DNA from: Sulfurimonas sp.
GTDB taxonomy: Bacteria; Campylobacterota; Campylobacteria; Campylobacterales; Sulfurimonadaceae
Length of the DNA stretch: 8,928 nt
Assembly: GCA_027011725.1 (NCBI GenBank)
Contig: JALUZQ010000133.1
Span: forward strand, 1 to 8,928
Direction: 5' to 3'
Shown here in pieces: positions 1 to 6,554 of the stretch. Position 1 is the stretch's first letter, and every line of letters begins with the position of its first letter. Position numbers and translations under genes: made by a program. The notes beneath the pieces were generated by a model. That model did no database searches. It was not told the DNA's origin and worked only from the letters and a program-made list of their open reading frames with translations.

Positions 1-1
1 A

Positions 2-1924
2 GGTCTTGCACAGAGAATTCACAGTGGAGATGTTCCGACATCACTACAAAACAAGCGTCTGATTGCACTTGATATGTCTGCACTTATTGCAGGTGCGAAG
101 TATCGTGGTGAGTTTGAAGACCGTCTTAAAGCAGTCATTGATGAGGTCAAAGAGAGTGGAAATATCATTCTTTTCATTGATGAGATCCATACTATTGTCG
201 GTGCGGGTGCATCTGAAGGGTCAATGGATGCGGCGAACATCTTAAAACCTGCTCTTGCTCGTGGTGAATTGCACACTATCGGTGCAACGACTTTAAAAGA
301 GTATAGAAAGTACTTTGAAAAAGATGCAGCATTGCAACGCCGTTTCTTGCCAATTAGCGTGGATGAGCCGTCAGTAAATCAGTCACTCCAAATTCTTCGT
401 GGAATTAAAGAGAGACTTGAAGCACACCATAATGTTAACATTACAGACTCTGCGCTCGTGGCTGCTGCAAAACTCTCAGACAGATATATCGCGGACAGAT
501 TCCTTCCGGATAAAGCGATTGACCTGATTGATGAGGCGGCAGCTGAGCTGAAAATGCAAATAGAGTCTGAGCCAAATGAGCTGAGTGCTGCAAAACGTAA
601 GCTCTCTGAACTTATGGTTGAGAAAGAGGCACTCAAAATGGAGAAAACTCCATCGAATGAGAAACGCCTTGAAGAGATAGAAAAAGAGCTTGCCGATGTT
701 GAAGAAAAAGTAAGAAACCTTGAGTCTCAGTTCCAAACAGAAAAAGAGGTATTTGAAAAAATATCTTCCATTAAAGTTGAGATCGAGGCAAAACGCCGTG
801 AAGCTGAACTTGCAAAAGCACAGTCTGACTTTAACCGTGCGGCAGAGATCGAGTATGGTGAGATTCCAAAGCTGCTTGAAGAAGAAAAAGCACTCAATGA
901 ACAGTGGGAGAGAATGCAAGAGGCTGGAACGCTTCTTAAAAATTCAGTAGATGAAGAGTCTATTGCATCTATTGTAAGTAGATGGACGGGTATTCCGGTC
1001 AATAAAATGCTTCAAAGTGAAAAAGATAAAATCTTACACGTTGAAGATGAACTCAATAAAACAGTTGTTGGACAAGCAAGAGCGACACATGCAGTTGCGC
1101 GTGCTATTAAGCGTAACAAAGCAGGGCTTAGTGATAAAAACAGACCGATAGGTAGCTTCTTGTTCTTAGGACCTACCGGTGTTGGTAAAACACAAACGGC
1201 TAAGACTTTGGCGAAGTTCCTCTTTGACTCAGAGGATGCGATGATTCGTATCGATATGAGTGAATATATGGAAAAACACGCAGTCTCTCGTCTTGTAGGT
1301 GCGGCACCTGGATATGTAGGATACGAAGAGGGTGGACAACTCACCGAAGCGGTAAGAAGAAAACCTTACAGCGTTATCTTATTTGATGAGGTTGAAAAGG
1401 CGCATCCGGATGTATTTAACATCCTTTTACAGGTGCTTGATGATGGACGTTTGACAGACAACAAAGGGGTAACGGTAGACTTTACAAATACCATTATCAT
1501 CTTGACGTCAAACATTGCAAGTGACAAGATTATTAACAACCCTCAAGGGGAAGAACTTGACAATATGGTTATGGCTGAGTTAAAACAAGCCTTCAAACCT
1601 GAGTTCTTGAACAGACTCGATGAAGTTGTTATCTTTAACGCACTTGGCAAAGAGCAAATTAAAGGTATCGTTGAAATATTCTTTGACGATATTAGAAAGA
1701 AAGTCAAAGAGCGTGATATCGAACTTGTTCTCTCTGAAGAGGCAAAAGAGTATATTGCAGAGGCTGGATTTGACCCTGTATATGGTGCTCGTCCGCTTAA
1801 ACGTGCACTCTATGAGATTGTTGAAGATCGCTTAGCAGATCTTATCTTAGAAGGCCGTGTGACTGAAGGTTCACGTGTTGAATTTACAGTACAAAACGGA
1901 CAAGTGGAAGTAAAAGTCTCTTAA
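2..1924 (+). CDS. clpB: ATP-dependent chaperone ClpB, C-terminal 640 residues (5' end outside window)
   Basis: Hexameric AAA+ disaggregase that threads aggregated proteins through its central pore, working with the DnaK system in the cytoplasm. The reading frame is open from base 2; the first visible residues (GLAQRI...) normally follow the first Walker A motif, so about 215 residues (N-domain and Walker A of NBD1) lie upstream. Visible in order: NBD1 with pore segment [11 protein letters not shown], Walker B IILFIDE (164-184) and arginine-finger region AALQRRF; a long charged coiled-coil middle domain (about 555-970), which separates ClpB from ClpA and ClpC; the SRWTGIPV junction; NBD2 with Walker A GPTGVGKT (1169-1192), Walker B VILFDE (1373-1390) and sensor-2 motif GARPLKR (1784-1804). 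The C-terminus is normal. The stop overlaps the stop of the convergent GGDEF-EAL gene. The promoter is outside the window, so heat-shock control cannot be judged. Confidence 0.97.
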   Translation, partial: GLAQRIHSGDVPTSLQNKRLIALDMSALIAGAKYRGEFEDRLKAVIDEVKESGNIILFIDEIHTIVGAGASEGSMDAANILKPALARGELHTIGATTLKEYRKYFEKDAALQRRFLPISVDEPSVNQSLQILRGIKERLEAHHNVNITDSALVAAAKLSDRYIADRFLPDKAIDLIDEAAAELKMQIESEPNELSAAKRKLSELMVEKEALKMEKTPSNEKRLEEIEKELADVEEKVRNLESQFQTEKEVFEKISSIKVEIEAKRREAELAKAQSDFNRAAEIEYGEIPKLLEEEKALNEQWERMQEAGTLLKNSVDEESIASIVSRWTGIPVNKMLQSEKDKILHVEDELNKTVVGQARATHAVARAIKRNKAGLSDKNRPIGSFLFLGPTGVGKTQTAKTLAKFLFDSEDAMIRIDMSEYMEKHAVSRLVGAAPGYVGYEEGGQLTEAVRRKPYSVILFDEVEKAHPDVFNILLQVLDDGRLTDNKGVTVDFTNTIIILTSNIASDKIINNPQGEELDNMVMAELKQAFKPEFLNRLDEVVIFNALGKEQIKGIVEIFFDDIRKKVKERDIELVLSEEAKEYIAEAGFDPVYGARPLKRALYEIVEDRLADLILEGRVTEGSRVEFTVQNGQVEVKVS

Positions 1925-1939
1925 GAGACTTCACTTCCA
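1905..1939. repeat. Long imperfect palindrome spanning two overlapping convergent stop codons
   Basis: The core AAGTCTCTTAAGAGACTT (1914-1931) is a perfect 18-bp palindrome. A second arm, TGGAAGT (1905-1911), pairs with ACTTCCA (1933-1939) across a small AA/C internal loop. The centre TTAA holds both stop codons: TAA of clpB at 1922-1924 and TAA of the leftward gene at 1921-1923 on the other strand. RNA from either strand could fold into a 7-bp stem with a TTAA loop plus the outer 7-bp arm. In the leftward direction four Ts overlap the end of the inner stem; in the rightward direction there is no T tract. It may be a weak shared terminator or 3'-end protecting hairpin, but it is not a canonical intrinsic terminator. 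Confidence 0.6.
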
Positions 1940-3915
1940 ATGTGTTCTTCTATGCTTAAAGGCTTCCCTAAGTAGTAGCCTTGAGCATAATCTACCCCAA
2001 GTTTTTTAACAGTGTCTAAGATCTCCTTAGATGCAACAAACTCCGCTATTGTTTCCACACCCAATCTTTTTGCAAGATCTATAATCGTTTGAACCATAAT
2101 CTTGGAATGCTCATCCGTATTTATATTTGAAATCAGTGAAGCGTCTATTTTTATGAAATCTATAGGCAGCTTTAGAACATGAGCAAAATTAGAATACCCA
2201 CTTCCAAAATCATCAAGGGCTATTTTTACCCCATACTCTTTTACTTTTTCACAAAATTTTAAAACCAAGTCATAGTTTTGAAAATCCTCTGTTTCTAAAA
2301 GCTCAATTGTAAGCAGCTCTTTTTGAGAGAAATTCTCTAATTGTTCTTCAAGATAGTGCATAGTCTCATCATTCGCCATATCTGCGAGGGAGATATTTAA
2401 ACTACACGGTATGTTATATGTTTGGATAGCTTGGAGTGTGTTGTCAACTACTTTTTCAGTGATTTTGTCATAGAGTTTATGGCGTTTTGCAACATCTAAA
2501 AATTTAAAAGGGGCAATGATATTGCCATCTTCATCTTTTAGACGCACAAGAGATTCATATTTGAAAGGTTTGTTACTCTCTTGAATAGGTACTATTGGTT
2601 GAAAATGTGAGAGAATGGTATTATGTTCAAGTGCATAGTTTATCTTTTTTCTATAGAGCATATCATCTTTGTGCTCTTGTTCGAGGTCTTTGTCTTTGTT
2701 GAAAATTGAGAGAGCGATATTTTTTGTTTTTGCCTCTTTGAGTGCCATGTCCGCATACGCCAACATTCTGTTGTCGTTGGTACAGGCAATACCGGCACTT
2801 ATTTTGAAGTATGATTGGGTTGAACCATGTGTGAAAGCCTCTTTTGCATACTCATTGAGAAGCTCTCGAATGTAGGAAATAAACTCTGCTTCATTTATGG
2901 AAATGTTGTGTAGTGCCACTATTGTAAACTCATCTCCTCCTATATGATAGAGCATAAATGGAAGTTCGGCTACTTTTGTTTTTAGAAATGCCGCTGTATA
3001 TTTTAGGGCTTCATTTCCACTCTCCTCTCCATATACATCATTAAAAGATTGGAATTTATCAATATTTAAAATAGCCATACAACTAAAGTTATACTCCTGC
3101 ATATCTTCAAGCAGTCTGTTACGATTTGGAAGTTTTGTAATTGGATGGGTATATATTTTTTTGAGTATCTCTTCAGATTTTTCTTTTACTTCTCTCTCTA
3201 GGTCTTGGTTATAAGAGAGAAGTTTTACTTCTGAGGCTTTGAGCTCACTTTCAGCTTTTTGCGCACGTTCAAGTTGGCTTTTAAGTCTCTTTTGCAGTGT
3301 GTAAAATTTATAAAACGCAGCAGCTAAAAGAAGCATAGAGAGAATAAAAGAGAAGATGATGAGATAAGAGCTGGTGGTATTGGTCTCTTTGACTCGAAAT
3401 ATTCTTTGGTAGAGGGCTGCGTTTGCAAGGTCAACAAGCCGTTTGGTGTCTTGGGCAAACTTGAGTGTAATGCTGTTAAATCCTATAATTGCGTCTTGTA
3501 TATCTATCTCTTCATTTGATTTGACTGCTTCAATGAGGGAATTTCTTACAAGCTTGTAAGCAACAAGCCTGTTGTTGAGTTTATGTAAAATACGTACATA
3601 TTCCTCTGAGAGATTATTTTTTGTAGCATACTTTTCGAGTTGATGAATGTCTTTTTGTATCTTGTCGAAATTTTGCATTTTATCGGAGAGTGTATGATGC
3701 AGCAGCAGCTCCTGCAGCAGTGCAACTTGTGTGTTCTTGACATCATAGTTGAGTTGATTCGTGTAGTAATTGAGTTTTATCTGTTCGCGGTCAAGTTGTG
3801 TGAGGAGTTTATTGTTAGTGTGTATATTTTTATAACTGATGATAAATGAGATCAGCAGTAAAATCAGACCAAGAACGAGCGCTGTATAGGTTCTACCACC
3901 GAGTGAGATATGCAT
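1921..3915 (-). CDS. Membrane-anchored GGDEF-EAL protein (c-di-GMP synthesis/hydrolysis)
   Basis: A 664-residue inner-membrane signalling protein. One transmembrane helix (about 11-28) is followed by a helical, cysteine-free periplasmic segment (about 30-180) that looks like a four-helix-bundle sensor, a second transmembrane helix (about 183-205), a charged coiled coil (about 207-252), a GGDEF domain (about 255-405) and an EAL domain (about 425-660). GGDEF is intact (326-330), with metal ligand D286 and N292 of the FND motif, but ELPF stands where the inhibitory RxxD site would be, and the usual leading Asp of DxLTxLPNR is His257. The EAL signature is ESL (454-456). The catalytic set appears complete: E454, N507, E538, DDFGSGYS (568-575), K589, E625 and Q645. 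I infer an active phosphodiesterase whose GGDEF domain may bind GTP or make c-di-GMP. It is last in its operon; its ATG lies two bases after the upstream stop, so translation is probably coupled. Confidence 0.93.
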   Translation of the reverse strand: MHISLGGRTYTALVLGLILLLISFIISYKNIHTNNKLLTQLDREQIKLNYYTNQLNYDVKNTQVALLQELLLHHTLSDKMQNFDKIQKDIHQLEKYATKNNLSEEYVRILHKLNNRLVAYKLVRNSLIEAVKSNEEIDIQDAIIGFNSITLKFAQDTKRLVDLANAALYQRIFRVKETNTTSSYLIIFSFILSMLLLAAAFYKFYTLQKRLKSQLERAQKAESELKASEVKLLSYNQDLEREVKEKSEEILKKIYTHPITKLPNRNRLLEDMQEYNFSCMAILNIDKFQSFNDVYGEESGNEALKYTAAFLKTKVAELPFMLYHIGGDEFTIVALHNISINEAEFISYIRELLNEYAKEAFTHGSTQSYFKISAGIACTNDNRMLAYADMALKEAKTKNIALSIFNKDKDLEQEHKDDMLYRKKINYALEHNTILSHFQPIVPIQESNKPFKYESLVRLKDEDGNIIAPFKFLDVAKRHKLYDKITEKVVDNTLQAIQTYNIPCSLNISLADMANDETMHYLEEQLENFSQKELLTIELLETEDFQNYDLVLKFCEKVKEYGVKIALDDFGSGYSNFAHVLKLPIDFIKIDASLISNINTDEHSKIMVQTIIDLAKRLGVETIAEFVASKEILDTVKKLGVDYAQGYYLGKPLSIEEHIGSEVS

Positions 3916-3917
3916 AG

Positions 3918-5372
3918 TTAAAATCTCGCCTCAAAACTTACACTGCCTATGTCTTGTCTGGCATCTTTTTTTGCCGGTTCTCCAAAGTGCCACCCACTTC
4001 CTGTGTACTCCTCTTTAATAGTTAAAAAAGAGACTTTCAAGTTAAGATACTTATGAAACTGCCAAAGTGTATAGAGTTCAAGTACCTGACCTCTGGTTGC
4101 AAGTTTGTTGTAGATGTCTTCAGCTCCCTGCGTTGCCCCATACCAGTATTTGCTGCCGTAGTTGTACTCAAGACCGATGTTGAGCGCCTTTGAGAAATCA
4201 TATTTTGTTCCCATATAAAAAGCATAACCGTTTTTCTTCAGCATAGTACCACTTGCATAGTCAGCCGTTGTAAAACCGGGTAAGCCTTCTGTAGTGGTAG
4301 TATTACTATCGCTTTGCATTGTGTAGTTTTCTTCATTTCCATTTGGATGTGGATTTGAGACAGCCGTGTGTATAAAGAGCGTAGCTAGCGTTTGTTCTAT
4401 GTGTGGCAAGTCAATACCTGCGCCAAAGGTTATCATAGTGCCGAGATCTTTTGAATGGGATGAATCAACATCCGGGCCAAGGTAAGGATGTGCCTTTAAA
4501 CTGTTCAGTACATTGACACCAAAGGAGAGGAGTGCGTTTGTGTGGAGGATGTTGAGATTCTTATCGGCATAAAGACCGATGATGTTTGCATTGTCAATGT
4601 TCTCTCTGTTACACTGGTACGGGTAGAAGTTTGGACGGAGTGTATATGCTCGAGCAAGGACTAAACGTGTATAAAAGTCGTTGGAAAATTTTTGTGTTGC
4701 AATAAAACCATAGGTATTCATATCAAAAACAAGTGCAGGAAAGAGTGCGCTGCGTTTTTTATTTTGAGCATATTGCATCGGTGTACCGTTTGTTGTAGGT
4801 AAAATACCAAAAGAGAAAGTGAACTTCTCTCCTACAGGTGAGTGCATTGTGTAGTCAATGTAGGCACGGTCAACATCAAACGCCGAACCTGCTGTACCTG
4901 ATTTTATATCACGTGAGAGTATACATATACGTTGATTTGACTGGGATGAGCCCATGTTTACAAGACGACCGTAAAACTTGATGTCATCAAGCTGCATATT
5001 CATATTGAGTCGAAAACGTACAAGAGAAGCGATCTCAAAATCTTTGCTAAACTCATCACGTAACTGTTTTCCATGGAGAGGGCCACCGACAATTTTTGTA
5101 TTTTCTCCTTCTATACCTTTATTTGTATATTGAAATTTGTCTAAACGCAGGAGAAGTTCCGGAGAGAGGTTGAGTTTGTCTAAAATAGATTTCATCTCTA
5201 CTTTTTCCAAAATATCGAAACCCTCATCCATTCCGGCATTTGCATTTGCATCTTTTTTCTCTATTTGATCGAGGCGTGCACCAATCTTTTCTAATTCGTT
5301 GAGTACATTTTGGGAAAGTTCTTCTTGTGCATACAGTAATAGGGGTAATAGCAGTATAAGTATATATTTCAT
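3918..5372 (-). CDS. Predicted outer-membrane beta-barrel protein, DUF3373-like
   Basis: A 484-residue exported protein. Residues 1-15 form a signal peptide with likely cleavage after LYA. A short charged coiled-coil stretch follows (about 19-42, LNELEKIGARLDQIEKK), then a helical region up to residue 80. The remainder is rich in alternating aromatic and polar residues with many Gly, Asn and Tyr, as in porin-type barrels, and ends in Phe (VSFEARF), the usual last residue recognised by the BAM machinery. The order signal - coiled coil - barrel resembles the DUF3373 proteins common in Campylobacterota; this family call is from memory and not searched. There are only two cysteines, C150 and C254, a possible disulfide pair. 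No ligand can be named; a porin or channel is the plain guess. The start is supported by AGGA eight bases before the ATG and by the signal peptide. It is the middle gene of a three-gene operon with two-base gaps on both sides. Confidence 0.75.
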   Translation of the reverse strand: MKYILILLLPLLLYAQEELSQNVLNELEKIGARLDQIEKKDANANAGMDEGFDILEKVEMKSILDKLNLSPELLLRLDKFQYTNKGIEGENTKIVGGPLHGKQLRDEFSKDFEIASLVRFRLNMNMQLDDIKFYGRLVNMGSSQSNQRICILSRDIKSGTAGSAFDVDRAYIDYTMHSPVGEKFTFSFGILPTTNGTPMQYAQNKKRSALFPALVFDMNTYGFIATQKFSNDFYTRLVLARAYTLRPNFYPYQCNRENIDNANIIGLYADKNLNILHTNALLSFGVNVLNSLKAHPYLGPDVDSSHSKDLGTMITFGAGIDLPHIEQTLATLFIHTAVSNPHPNGNEENYTMQSDSNTTTTEGLPGFTTADYASGTMLKKNGYAFYMGTKYDFSKALNIGLEYNYGSKYWYGATQGAEDIYNKLATRGQVLELYTLWQFHKYLNLKVSFLTIKEEYTGSGWHFGEPAKKDARQDIGSVSFEARF

Positions 5373-5374
5373 TA

Positions 5375-5656
5375 TTAGAGTCCTGGAATTATTGGTTGTT
5401 CAGAGTCTGCAGCATGCTCTATAAGATATTTTTTGAGTGCCAGTCGGGTAGAAATGGGGAGTTTTTCAAGTTTGTAACGTTTGAGATGTCTTGGTGAAGA
5501 GAAGACCCTCTCCCATTGGATGGTGGCTTTTTGACCACCATAGAGATTAAACTTCTTCGCGAGTGCTTCAATGTCGCTTGAAGAGTGCTCCTGCTGGGCA
5601 AATACCAACAAAGGAGTGAAAATAAAGAGAAAATAAATAATATAAAGATTCTTCAT
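5375..5656 (-). CDS. Small exported protein of unknown function (93 residues)
   Basis: I do not recognise this family. The first 20 residues are a clear signal peptide, with likely cleavage VFA|QQ, leaving a mature protein of about 73 residues predicted to be periplasmic. The mature part has no cysteine, so it is neither a lipoprotein nor a c-type cytochrome. It is basic and probably helical, with IQWERVF near the middle and a C-terminus KKYLIEHAADSEQPIIPGL that reminds me loosely of the ends of small haem c proteins; without CxxCH this is only an impression. The start is firm: AAGGAG sits five bases upstream of the ATG on the minus strand and the signal peptide begins there. It is the first gene of the leftward operon, and its stop is two bases from the start of the barrel protein, so a periplasmic partner or accessory factor of that protein is a reasonable inference. 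Confidence 0.8.
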   Translation of the reverse strand: MKNLYIIYFLFIFTPLLVFAQQEHSSSDIEALAKKFNLYGGQKATIQWERVFSSPRHLKRYKLEKLPISTRLALKKYLIEHAADSEQPIIPGL

Positions 5657-5681
5657 TTTGCTCCTTTACTTCCATATAGTA

Positions 5682-5706
5682 TTATGTTGGCATAATTATA
5701 ACATAA
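5682..5706. promoter_or_regulatory. Inverted repeat around the leftward -10 element, candidate operator
   Basis: TTATGTT (5682-5688) and AACATAA (5700-5706) are perfect 7-bp inverted half-sites with an 11-bp spacer, 18 bp centre to centre. The spacer contains the smaller palindrome ATAATTAT (5692-5699). The repeat covers the proposed leftward -10 and start site, the right place for a repressor dimer. The region is AT-rich, so chance is possible and no regulator can be named. Confidence 0.35.
5695..5700 (-). promoter_or_regulatory. Candidate -10 element (TATAAT) of the leftward operon
   Basis: The minus strand reads TATAAT here, about 38 bases before the start of the 93-residue protein gene, giving a leader of roughly 30 bases that ends in a strong AAGGAG ribosome site. 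No convincing -35 hexamer is seen, which fits sigma-70 promoters of Campylobacterota, where the -35 is poorly conserved. Confidence 0.5.
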
Positions 5707-5742
5707 GTAAAGTTTTAGGTATTAACCGCTCTTTAAGTAAAG
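5705..5742 (+). repeat. Direct repeat AAGTAAAG, two copies 30 bp apart
   Basis: AAGTAAAG occurs at 5705-5712 and 5735-5742, exactly 30 bp (about three helical turns) apart, each preceded by T and followed by a T-rich run. A third copy lies inverted at 5664-5671, overlapping the leftward gene's ribosome site. These could be binding sites in the shared promoter region or by-products of AT-rich composition. Confidence 0.25.
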
Positions 5743-5748
5743 CTTTTG

Positions 5749-5754
5749 TACAAT
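5749..5754 (+). promoter_or_regulatory. Candidate -10 element (TACAAT) for the rpmH cluster
   Basis: TACAAT preceded by TTTTG is the best -10 match upstream of rpmH. Transcription would start near 5761, giving a leader of about 26 bases with AAGGAT at 5773-5778, eight bases before the rpmH ATG. The element overlaps the palindrome TTGTACAA (5746-5753). No clear -35 is present. No further promoter or terminator is obvious within the cluster, so it probably serves all five genes. Confidence 0.5.
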
Positions 5755-5786
5755 TGCGCTCTTAAATTACATAAGGATATGTCAAT

Positions 5787-5921
5787 ATGAAAAGAACATA
5801 CCAACCACATAATACACCTAGAAAACGAACTCATGGTTTTAGAGCTAGAATGGCTACTAAAAATGGTCGTAACGTAATCAACCGTCGTCGTGCTAAAGGT
5901 CGTAAAAAATTGTCAGTATAG
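5787..5921 (+). CDS. rpmH: 50S ribosomal protein L34
   Basis: This 44-residue, very basic protein is L34 of the large ribosomal subunit. The whole sequence follows the family pattern: start [19 protein letters not shown], then a central [10 protein letters not shown] and an [12 protein letters not shown] end. The length is normal for this group. The start is fixed by the universal MKRTYQP beginning and AAGGAT at 5773-5778. It is the first gene of the rpmH-rnpA-yidD-yidC-jag cluster, an arrangement found across bacteria. Its last codons contain a run of six A bases (5904-5909) and probably overlap the start of rnpA. Confidence 0.98.
   Translation: MKRTYQPHNTPRKRTHGFRARMATKNGRNVINRRRAKGRKKLSV
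5895..5900 (+). promoter_or_regulatory. Candidate ribosome binding site for rnpA, inside rpmH
   Basis: AAAGGT lies within rpmH, with its last G nine bases from the end to the ATT at 5909. This spacing suits that ATT as the rnpA start and is less suited to the ATA at 5918. The same bases encode Ala-Lys-Gly of L34, so coding constraint alone could explain them. Confidence 0.35.
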
Positions 5922-6247
5922 GCGGATTTGATCTACTGAAACAACATCGTGAGTTTCAGTATGTCTACAACAAAGGAAAAAACCAACATTCTAAGAGTGT
6001 TGTCCTCTTTTTTCTTCCCCAAAATGGAATTCACAAAGTAGGTTTTACTGCTACCAAGAAAATTGGAAACGCAGTGAAGCGTAATCGTGCAAAGCGTCGT
6101 ATGCGTGCACTCTTTCGTGAATACTCCGACTCTCTCAAAGATGGTACTTATATATTTGTTGCAAAAGCAGGATTGTTTGATTCCTCATACGAGGCATTAA
6201 AAGATGATTTCCAAAGGGTACTCTCACGTGCGAAAACTTTTTCTTAA
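5909..6247 (+). CDS. rnpA: Ribonuclease P protein component, non-canonical start
   Basis: Protein subunit of RNase P, which helps the catalytic RNA bind and cut the 5' leaders of pre-tRNAs. From the ATT at 5909 it has 112 residues, normal for the family. Family marks: [18 protein letters not shown] (7-24), the [13 protein letters not shown] strand-helix region, and the RNR motif [10 protein letters not shown] (57-66). The start is the oddity. The in-frame stop upstream is TAA at 5903-5905, and the first ATG/GTG/TTG in frame is GTG at 6074, which would remove the conserved N-terminal half of the protein. Possible starts are ATT 5909, which has AAAGGT upstream, ATA 5918 or CTG 5936; a -1 slip at the six-A run in rpmH would instead give an L34-RnpA fusion. 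A single-base sequence error cannot be excluded. The 3' end overlaps yidD by 20 bases. Identity is firm; the exact start is uncertain. Confidence 0.9.
   Translation: MVSIGGFDLLKQHREFQYVYNKGKNQHSKSVVLFFLPQNGIHKVGFTATKKIGNAVKRNRAKRRMRALFREYSDSLKDGTYIFVAKAGLFDSSYEALKDDFQRVLSRAKTFS
6213..6218 (+). promoter_or_regulatory. Ribosome binding site supporting the GTG start of yidD
   Basis: AAAGGG, inside the end of rnpA, sits nine bases before GTG 6228. The competing ATG at 6204 has only GAGG (6191-6194) upstream and would add eight residues that do not look like the family N-terminus. Confidence 0.5.
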
Positions 6248-6551
6248 ACTTTTATGGATTTATCAGAAGTTTTTTACACTTATCGGTTATGGTTCGTGTC
6301 GTTATTACCCAACTTGTAGCGAATATGCACGAATTCATTTTGAAAACAACTCAATTTCAAGTGCATTTTACCACTCTTTTACTAGAATACTACGTTGCAA
6401 TCAACTTTTTGAAGGCGGCATAGAGTACCCCTTGCTGGATAAACTCTCGCTACGTCCTGAAAAACTCGATGTTGATTCTATAAAATATTGGTTGGTTCCC
6501 AATAAAAAAAACCGTTATTACATCATAAAAAATTTTTCATATAAAGGGTAA
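6228..6551 (+). CDS. yidD: Membrane protein insertion efficiency factor YidD
   Basis: Small inner-membrane-associated protein that aids insertion of proteins handled by YidC. From GTG 6228 it has 107 residues. It starts with an amphipathic helix ([17 protein letters not shown]), followed by the family core GSCRYYPTCSEYA (22-34) and RILRCNQLFEGG (53-64) with conserved Cys24, Cys30 and Cys57. YidD is usually 70-85 residues; here about 35 extra residues follow the core, ending NRYYIIKNF, as I recall in other Campylobacterota YidD proteins. An upstream ATG at 6204 would give 115 residues; I prefer GTG because family members begin at the MRK helix and it has a better placed ribosome site. It overlaps rnpA by 20 bases and ends three bases before yidC, so the three genes are probably translationally coupled. 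Confidence 0.93.
   Translation: MRKLFLKLLWIYQKFFTLIGYGSCRYYPTCSEYARIHFENNSISSAFYHSFTRILRCNQLFEGGIEYPLLDKLSLRPEKLDVDSIKYWLVPNKKNRYYIIKNFSYKG
6543..6548 (+). promoter_or_regulatory. Ribosome binding site for the GTG start of yidC
   Basis: AAAGGG within the last codons of yidD lies six bases before GTG 6555. It decides for this start over the ATG at 6567 four codons later, which would be too far away. Confidence 0.6.
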
Positions 6552-6554
6552 TTT

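Noticed and set aside
476..919. Open reading frame of 147 codons on the minus strand inside clpB
   Set aside because: It lies opposite the coiled-coil domain of clpB, where codon bias leaves the reverse frame open. Its translation is low-complexity Phe/Leu/Cys-rich with no recognisable domain.
1914..1931. Canonical intrinsic terminator after clpB
   Set aside because: The hairpin is present but only two T bases follow it in the clpB direction, so it was recorded as a palindrome instead.
5657..5786. Possible replication origin next to rpmH, as in bacteria where dnaA lies divergent from rpmH
   Set aside because: No cluster of DnaA-box-like TTATNCACA sites is seen, the divergent gene is not dnaA, and the 130 bp are fully explained as two promoters.
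5779..5790. Tiny upstream reading frame ATG TCA ATA TGA overlapping the rpmH start
   Set aside because: Its ATG directly abuts AAGGAT, leaving no spacing for initiation, and three codons give no evidence of function.
6204..6227. Upstream ATG as the yidD start
   Set aside because: The eight added residues do not match the family N-terminus, and GTG 6228 has a better placed AAAGGG; kept only as an alternative.
6101..6247. ATG 6101 as the true start of a shortened rnpA
   Set aside because: It would discard the conserved [10 protein letters not shown] region and most of the RNR motif, although the upstream codons are clearly under protein-level conservation.
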